Origin: Morinoia aosen
Taxonomy: Eukaryota; Arthropoda; Malacostraca; Amphipoda; Talitridae
Length of the DNA stretch: 64,000 nucleotides
Direction: 5' to 3'
Assembly: GCA_030386875.1 (NCBI GenBank)
Contig: CM059563.1
Coordinates: 36,556,139 to 36,620,138 of the forward strand
Shown here: positions 56,541 to 64,000 of the stretch, in pieces
Position numbering within the stretch: position 1 is the first letter of the stretch
Layout of the letters: each line of letters opens with the position of its first letter
Position numbers and translations under genes: made by a program
The notes under the pieces: model-generated
Told to the model about the DNA's origin: nothing
The model's input: only the letters and a program-made list of their open reading frames with translations
Database searches by the model: none

Positions 56541-58670
56541 ATCGACGTTTTTTGGCCGTGCAACAGTCGATCAGACGGCTATGTTTGTGATGTAATCGTT
56601 ATCTGTTGGCTATTATATTAAGTTATAAAGATATAATTAAATTAAATAATTTGAAAATAATGAAATTAAAAGGAAAGCGTTCTTATGTCAAAATTCACGC
56701 TTTATTACGTTTATTGTTATTAGAGTCTAACTGATTTGCGTGAAACCATAGGCGAATGAGCGAGTACACCTCATAGCACAATCAAGTTATAAAATATGTC
56801 TTGGACAGTCTTCCAATCGTAGGAGATAGTCTCTCCAGCGGCAAAAACTTTAGCAAAATCTTTGACACATATGTCAACATGAATCGAACGACAGGAAAGC
56901 GTACTAACCATACAAAATTTATACATTCAAAATTGGAATACTTCCAGACAGAAATGAAGCAGACCCGTTAAAATTGCCCTACTCCTCTACAGCTAAGAAA
57001 GTTCAGGAGGAAAGTAGTTACGGTTGCTAAACTAAACAATAAAACATCTCTAATTTTCAAGTCAATTAGTAAATTTGTTGATAGCATTCCAATTATGATC
57101 TCTTTTGATACTAATTAAAAAGTCTGAAGCATATAAAAGTCGGTACATGTATTGCTCTGTGATCTCCTAAGCGATGTTGCCAGATGTTGCCTGCAAATTA
57201 TTCTTTTCAGAGTGCGAACATCTGAATTTCAAAAAGTTATTAACATCTATGCCATAATATTTTTTATCAAATTTGCTTACCTCTTATTCTTGTAAATTAT
57301 TTTCTTACAGCTATTTTCAAGCAGCTGAATTAACTATACCTCCCAGCATACGTATTGACGTGTCACGTTTCGGTTATGCGTTCGTAACGGTGTTCCCTGC
57401 TAGGCTGCAAGCGCCGAGCGAGTACATTCAGTCCTGCTCATGGAGCTAGGATATATGGAGGTAGCATAGCTAATTCCGATCGGGCTCAATTGGGTCGCAA
57501 AAGTTGAAAGACTCGGGCATTGTCAAGGCCTGACACGTCACAATTCTGAGCCAACCACAGACGCTTGGCTGAAGTTGCTCCACCCACCTTCTCTACAACT
57601 CCTCCTCTCATTTTCCAAAGCAAGATTAGTACCACACCACAAGTCAAAGGGTGAGGTGTGCGTGCAAGTCGCTCTAATTTGTTATAATCAAGGGCCTGTA
57701 ATCTTTATAGTTTTCAACTCTTAATGTACCTTTGCTAGTAATTTTGATATTATTAAGTGTCCTCAAGTGAGGAAACACAATTTATTATATTTCGTAGTCT
57801 TAGAATCCCAAATTAATGATTAACGATTATGCGATTAACTCAACAGCTAGAAGAGCATTCAGAGAGCGTGTGCGCACTTTATCGTAGTCAGTAGGTAACT
57901 GACTTCCGTGCTGACGTCACACTTGCGAGAAGGCTATTGGTTACCACAGACATAAGAGAAATCTCAAAGTCTGGTTCTCTTCACAGACGGCTGTGCTCCC
58001 TTCATATATACTCCCTCCACGGTCCTGCTTCAAGTATGGTTGAAAGTGCTGGTGCGTGTGTATGTCATCCCTAAGGAAGCCGCTACCACTTTACTTCTCC
58101 AAAGACGTGTGATGACAAAAAAGTGATCTAATCACGTGCTTGTGATAAGTGCCAGTAGTTTTGTGCTTGCTAGTCTGTGTATTGGGAAATTCTTTTGCAA
58201 ATTTGATGATTTTTCCATGTGTTCAAGCGACTGGAATTGGTTAGTTAACTAACTTAGGCTAGGCTAGTTAGGGTAATTTTTACATTAGGCCCGATTAGGT
58301 CTATTTTTGCCCCTTTTTTGCTTAATGAACTAATTTTTTGACGTTCATTACGAATCTGAAGTCCGTTTGTGGCGGTCGGACTTAATTTTTGAGATATAGC
58401 GATTCAAAAATTTGAAATATCCGGTCGGAATAACCTTAATCGCGAGGATGCGGGCTGGTATGGTTCGTAAGGGAGAGTCCATTTGCAGGGGAAGGAGGGT
58501 ACCTAGGCTAGTTTTAAGCAGTCATACCAAGAAAATATAGCTCATTTGGACCACATATTGTTTTTAATCTGTAGAATGGATGTTAGACATGTGTTTCGAT
58601 CCAACTGCTGAATTTTGAATTATCTAATGACAATGAGTAAGTATTAAATGAGCAGTAGCCATTAGGCATT
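56541..58670. other. No gene recognised
   Basis: 57327-57475 is bounded by imperfect inverted words (AATTAACTATACCTCC and GGAGGTAGCATAGCTAATT), possibly a small MITE. A TATA-like CATATATACTCCC lies at about 58003. No supported coding frame. Confidence 0.4.
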
Positions 58671-58875
58671 AGCACATTCAAGGGGAAATTATGCCAATAT
58701 TCCACTTTTAGCGCATATAAGGGGAATCTATGCACAAGTACCAACAAGAGGACTTTATGCACAATACTCCAGTCTTAGCACATACAAGGGGAATCTATGC
58801 AGAAGACTCCAGTATGAGCATATTCAAGGGGAAATTATGCACAATATCCACTTTGAGCGCATAAAAGAGGAATGT
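58671..58875 (+). repeat. Imperfect tandem repeat, about 40-50 bp, five units
   Basis: AGC(A/G)CAT(A/T)(T/C)AAGGGGAA followed by (T/A)(C/T)TATGC(A/C)…CCA(C/G)T recurs five times and runs up to the next array. Confidence 0.75.
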
Positions 58876-58900
58876 TTCCACAATGTACTTTTCGTGTTCT

Positions 58901-59725
58901 TTGGTACTTAATGGTACTTATTGGTACTTATTGGTACTTGTTAGTACTTGTTAGTACTTGTTAGTACTTGTTAGTACTTATTGGTACTTATTGGTTCTTA
59001 TTGGTACTTGATGGTGCTTTTCGGTACTGTTTGGTACTTCTTGGTATTTTTGGGTTCTTTTTGGTACTTATTGGTACTTATTAGTACTTATTGGCAATTT
59101 TTGGTTTTTATTGGTACTTGTTGGTACTTATTGGTACTTGATGGTGCTTTTCGCAACTGTTTGGTATTTATTGGTACTTATGGGTTGTTTTTGCTACTTA
59201 TTGGTATTTATTGCTACTTATTGGTAATTATTGGTACATTTTGGTTTTTATTGGTACTTATTGGTATTTATTTGTACTTAATGGTACTTACTTGTACTGA
59301 TTGGTACTTATTTGTACTGATTGGTACTCATTGGTACTCATTGATACTTATTGGTACTAATTGGTCTTAATTGCTATTTAGTGGTACTTATTGGTACTTG
59401 TTGGTACTTATTGGTAAATGTTGGTACTTATTGGTACTTATTGGTACTTATTTGTGCTTATTGGTGTTTATTGGTACTCATTGCTACTTATTGGTTCCTA
59501 TTGGTTCTCAATGACACATATTGGTACTTATTGGCACTTATTGGTTCTAATTGGTACTTATTGGTACTTGATTGTGCTTTTCGGTACTGTTTGGTATTTT
59601 TTGGTACTTTTGGGTTCTTTTTGATTCGTATTTGTACCTATTGGTACTAATTGGTACTTATTGGTAATTATTGGTACTTTTTGGTACTTCTTGGTTATCA
59701 TTAGATCGTATTAGCGCTTATTGGT
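58901..59725 (+). repeat. 10-bp minisatellite (TTGGTACTTA)n, about 825 bp
   Basis: TTGGTACTTA and close variants repeat about 80 times. A longer block with ATGGTGCTTTTCG(G/C)(T/A)ACTG recurs at about 59010, 59140 and 59570, giving a higher-order pattern. Because 30 bp equals 10 codons, every frame keeps a 10-residue period (for example LVLIGTYWYL). The long open frames here are repeat artefacts. Confidence 0.9.
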
Positions 59726-60044
59726 GTGTGACGATATATATGTACATTCATATCTCATGCTATTTTTTGGCCAAATTTTTGGCTAAATAACGTAAAGCTA
59801 TATTCATATTAGATTATACTTTTTCATATTACATGATATCTTTTTTGGATAAATCCCATGAAGCTACAACATATTAAGAAATTCAAACATTCGGCTGGGC
59901 TACAAACATTGTAATGTGTAGGATGTGGGGTGTGGATCAACGCAGCGCCGCGAAGTGTTCTCAGATTTCGAAGGAACAAGAGGGTCATAAATATCTGTCG
60001 AGCCCAAGTGGTCAGCGTTTCGCCCAAACTTGCTAAGGTTCAGA

Positions 60045-60165
60045 CGTCCACAAACACACAGTTTTGCACACAAACACAAATCTCAGGCACACACATACAC
60101 AAAACACACATGGGAGCACACACGCACATCGATACACAAACGCTCAGCAAACAAGTAGACACGTA
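60045..60165 (+). repeat. CA-rich simple sequence
   Basis: Interrupted ACACA words occur over about 110 bp. Confidence 0.6.
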
Positions 60166-60169
60166 GTCG

Positions 60170-61400
60170 CGGGAACGCTCGCACCTCGGCAAGCACCGCA
60201 CCTCTTCGGCCAATCAGCGCTCTGAAAGGGATCACGCGTGTGAATGTGTCAGAGCGCGAACCAATTACATTTCAGAATCTCCGAAACAAACAAGGCTCCA
60301 CCTATCACGAGAGAAACACGTGATCTTTACAAGGAAGAATCCAGATCCTTCGAGAAAGAAGGAGGCGACACACATAAAAGGAGTGAGAAGAGGATATCAG
60401 GGTCTTTTTGGTGGAAGCGAGTGCGGAAGAGGTGCACGTATCTGAGGGGCACGCAAGCAGGCACGCCGGCGCACTGCTGGTGTGCCTCCAACATAAACAG
60501 CCAATCGAATATCTGAGCCCATCGAAATTTTCAAGAAAGGCAACGTCGGCCATCATAAATCGTCGAAGCTCCAATTTTGCAACACGACTGCTCGAAGCAA
60601 CAGCTTTATGGTGGAATCGTCCAGCATCAACATAGCAACCATGCCACGGAGAGAATTCGGAATATTAGTAATCAGTTCCGGGCGCACAAGCCACTTCAGC
60701 GAGAAAATATTGAAGCCGCACCGCCTTCAGTGTCTACAATGATGCCGCCATTACGAGTCCTGCAGTGGTCAAGCAGACTCGGAATTCAGAGCTTGAACTG
60801 GGGGCTGAGTATGGCGCTCCCGCACTACAGCCTGCTGATGAGGAAGGAACTTCGGGACCGCGGGGCGAAGGAACTTCGGGACCGTGGGACGGTCTGATCT
60901 GCACTACATGAATTCTCAAGCAGCATTGGGAGTGTGTTAATTCATCGTCTGAGCTGCACTGCGTGAATTCTCAAGCAGTGTTGGAAGTGTGTTAATTCAT
61001 CGTGATCTACAATTGCAAGAAAGGGTTTAGGCCAATCTACTGGTTTGGAACTCAGAAAAGTGATCTTTAAGTGTGAAAGTTCTAGCACAGCCAGCACATG
61101 GAATAGTGTTTTCCGAGTGGTGCGCAATCAAATGTGATTCGTGAGATGAGGGTGTTCCGCTCATGTTCTGATCTTGTGTCGTGTATAATGCGAAGCGTTC
61201 TGTATTATGACACCTTGCTGTAAGTCAAGGTTCTTCCTGTTTTGGCACATCCATTTTATTTCATGTGTGCGCATCTTTTCACTTCATTCAAACATTTTCC
61301 TGTGATTTAACCATTGCATTGAGATATTTTGTGTGCTCGTATTTTGACCCACGTGTTCGTAAAAATAAAACCAATTTTAATCTTTACTCTTTTATTGTCC
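60170..61400 (+). other. GC-richer unit with short tandem duplications and a poly(A) signal
   Basis: GAAGGAACTTCGGGACCG is duplicated with 24-bp period (60843 and 60867). A 55-bp unit containing GAATTCTCAAGCAG and GTGTGTTAATTCATCGT is duplicated (60895-61003). AATAAA lies at 61364-61369. Overlapping frames exist on both strands (60244-60897), but no protein is recognised. It could be an LTR-type or other mobile unit, or a decayed transcript. Confidence 0.35.
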
Positions 61401-61799
61401 ATGCTTTTATGTAGTATTCAAGCGAACACAAGGTGTACATAGAAAATTAATTTACGGAGGTTGAGACCCCTCTTGCGTACGTGATTAATAACCCTTTTCA
61501 CGTATCGCGACAGGGAAATATATAGAGTGCACTGTGCAAGCCGATACCTGTATATTAGCATGGAAAATTTTTTTAACATTTCACTTGCCCAAAATTTTAA
61601 AATTGTAGTGATGAACTCTCAAGAAAGAATTTGAATAATTTTCCAGTCATCTTGCAAATATTTATCCAGTATTATATTTCGCTTGCTATTGGTAGTTCCA
61701 TTCATTTCAATAAAAAGCCGTGGAGCACAGCCGAAAGTTGTGGCTGCGAGCCTTGTCTTGAGGAACTGCAGTTCCGCAGTGTAATCCCAAGTAGAATCT

Positions 61800-62340
61800 G
61801 TCCTGGGCCCCATGTGGGGCCAATGTGGTTTGCCCACTGGGGCCCATGAGGTTTGCCCATGTGGGGCCTATGTGGTTTTTTGGAAAAAATGCCCAGGTGG
61901 GCTTTACATGGGTATTTTCTGGGCAAACCACTGGGTAACCCAAGTTTTGCCCAAATGTTCCCAACGCGTTTTGCCCACATGTCCTCGATGTGTTTTGCTC
62001 GCATGCTTTCTATGTGTTTTGCCCGTATGTTTCCCATGGTTTTTGCCCACATGTCCTCCATGTGTTTTGCCCACATGTTCGCGATGTGTTGTGCCCACAT
62101 GTCCTCCATGTGTTTTTCTCACATGCCTACTATATATGTTGTGCCCATATATGCCCCCGTCTGTTTTACCCCACATATCCCCAGTTTATTATAATTCAAT
62201 ACTGTATGTCCTGTGTGTTTAATTTCCCATTTCCTGTCTGTTTTACCTCACTTACATCGTCTGTTTTACGACACATATCCCGTCTATTTAACCCCACATA
62301 TATATTCCCTCTCTGTTTTACCCAACATACCAGTATATAA
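61800..62340 (+). repeat. 24-bp minisatellite
   Basis: The unit is TTTTGCCCACATGTCCTC plus CATGTG, best preserved at about 61970-62120 and degenerate on both sides (GTTTTACCCCACATAT versions to the right, GGGGCC(C/A)ATG(T/A)GG versions to the left). As 24 bp is 8 codons, frames stay open on both strands, for example an octapeptide KHIEDMWA on the minus strand (61702-62109) and CFAHMSSM on the plus strand. Confidence 0.85.
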
Positions 62341-62410
62341 GTCAGGTTCTGCCCACACTCTCAGAAGTTACACAATCTTCCGAATAGTCACATTGAAGGC
62401 TTCTACTTGA

Positions 62411-64000
62411 TATGTTCAGGGGGCAGTAACTTGGAGCAACAGATGATCTATACGGCTATTCTTAATTAATTTCTCTCTCTTTATTCATGACGATGATCGC
62501 TATAGCATTTGACAGTTTTCTCTGGAGCTCTTCGACGATGAAATTTGTTTTTTAGCCCTATTCCTACAATCTGAGTGTGACAAAAACTCTAAAATATGAA
62601 ACTAAGACTGAAATTATGTTTTGCATTTTCTTTACGTACTCTAACTCCAGTGTATTATCGTCCAAAATGACTGGTATAGCGGAACAGAACATAAGTTTTA
62701 ATGTCATTTAAATAGAAGGCAACATAAATGAAAATGCAAAAGCGTTGATAGTATCAACTCACCCGAGCAAATCATGCAGAAATAGCGCATGCAGAGTCAT
62801 GGCACTGTTGATCCAATGGATTGAACTGCATAGATGTCCACACTGTGAGCAGAAAAATTTGAGGGGTCCGATATGATGCCATGCAAAATATCAAGACGCA
62901 CTTCATACGGACATGATGTCCATACACAGCATCATCTGAAATTACCAATTGTAAATTAACATTCAGAGGCCTAGTTGTGCTGAAACAGTGAATACATACC
63001 CACTCAATATGAATTTATTACTATAATATTGAAGAAGAAGATTTACAATTTCACGATCAATCTCTCATTACCCATTACTTCGAGGGAAATGTTGAAACCT
63101 TTTTTAAGGAGGGGCTGTCACAAAGTGCACTTATTAAGTAAATCATCAGTAAACTTTCGATATCTACTATGAGATATATCTATTAACTTTTGATATCTAT
63201 CATTTTTGCATGAGAACCTGTATCCTTCTTTGTATTTGGGACTGGCGTCGTTCCGTATGCCGTGGAAGCTGCTTGAAACAGTAAAACACGTCCCCCCAAG
63301 ATGCCATATTATGTTTACATTTTTTTCAAAAAGATTACGGACTCAATTTAAATGACAGAATTATCTTTAACAGTAGTAAATTCCATATTATGGCATATCA
63401 GTATTAAAGGGTATCACGGCAGCCTTCACCGCTCATTGTTGCGTGTTTTAGAGATATATTTATGAATAAATTATTCATAAACATTCCTCCAGGCTGATTA
63501 TACAAGACAATATTAGAAGTTATTTAAATTAATTTTTTTCATATGAGCCCGAAAAAGTTTGACTTACTCTGGTAAGTAATTTACACTCGTATATCCACAC
63601 ATCTTGTTGAAAACTAATGCCCTTTCCAGGCCACTTAATTCTCTTTAGCATGGTCATGGACAACATTCTCTTGGGTTATATTTCAAGTTAGATTCTCATC
63701 TAATTGCTAATGTTTCGATAGTCATTGAATGCACAAAAACATAATTAAAGCCAGATTCTAGCGATCGTGAAGTTATATGGCATTTGGGCATTTTATACAA
63801 AATACAAGGACGGCGCCAGCACCAAACAACGCATGCATATGCTACGATTCCTTCCATGAAGAAGCAATTGGCTCCTCTCCAATCTTCTTTTCGTTAATCG
63901 TTAACGTTCTAATTGATATAAGCAGCCGAACGGCCATCTGAGGTCTATTTTGTATTTCTTGCATTACAGAAAAAAAAATTTAGGTGATCATAAAGAAGAC
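62411..64000. other. AT-rich, no gene seen
   Basis: No frame or repeat that I can support. Confidence 0.5.

Noticed and set aside
59351-59650. Long Leu/Tyr/Trp-rich open frames at 58981-59650 that look like membrane proteins
   Set aside because: They are translations of the 10-bp TTGGTACTTA array; each frame just repeats one decapeptide.
61702-62222. Several overlapping ORFs of 85-136 aa on both strands
   Set aside because: All follow from the 24-bp minisatellite period; no domain, and frames on both strands are equally open.

Overview
This window looks like eukaryotic nuclear DNA, most likely from an arthropod (probably an insect). It is AT-rich and intron/repeat-like, and it carries Ty3/Gypsy and BEL/Pao retrotransposon remains, two non-LTR (LINE) elements, a Penelope-like GIY-YIG fragment, at least four hAT transposase remnants, tRNA-derived SINEs, several foldback/MITE elements and many minisatellites. 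I see no operons, no rRNA genes, no free-standing tRNA genes and no CRISPR arrays. I found no complete host protein-coding gene. The best host-exon-like piece is 8016-8168, and it is small. The species cannot be fixed from the sequence.

Layout. 1-1330: 3' end of a Gypsy pol gene followed by two overlapping small ORFs, each with one hydrophobic segment. 2245-3386: a TTAA-flanked non-autonomous element. 5105-15630: a nest of insertions. A decayed BEL/Pao integrase (5465-5881) is cut by an 8.7-kb element with 21-bp inverted ends (5882-14611) and resumes at 14612. That element contains a hAT element (10960-12562), whose transposase is itself cut by a tRNA-derived SINE (11353-11658). 16-23 kb: mostly non-coding, with a second full SINE, a foldback element and a 26-bp tandem array. 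23.6-29.1 kb (minus strand): a nearly full-length but mutated LINE with an SGNH-esterase-like ORF1, an OTU cysteine-protease domain, an endonuclease and a reverse transcriptase. 31.8-32.9 kb: one MITE nested in another. 35.4-36.3 kb: a 5'-truncated LINE with an 11-bp target-site duplication. 37.5-40.3 kb: a complete hAT element with 14-bp inverted ends and a perfect 8-bp duplication but a broken transposase. 41.5-47.2 kb: dispersed repeats, a hAT fragment and a possible Polinton-type gene fragment. 47.98-49.32 kb: a second TTAA element related, in opposite orientation, to the one at 2.2 kb. 50.4-51.3 kb: another hAT transposase remnant. 51.34-56.07 kb: a region bounded by 24-bp perfect inverted repeats that holds two foldback elements, a split dispersed repeat and the Penelope-like fragment. 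58.7-62.4 kb: three tandem arrays, of about 40-50, 10 and 24 bp.

How the parts relate. The contents are almost all mobile DNA in several states of decay, so the coding pieces are parts of different elements rather than one pathway. The information worth keeping is the order of insertion (BEL, then the 8.7-kb TIR element, then hAT, then SINE), the exact target-site duplications, and the element families shared between distant parts of the window: TTAA elements, the GATTA-tailed dispersed repeat, SINEs and foldback elements. I did not find convincing evidence of an undescribed biological system. The strongest unusual items are the LINE encoding an OTU protease, the 8.7-kb element carrying an exon-like piece, and the pair of overlapping membrane ORFs behind the Gypsy integrase.
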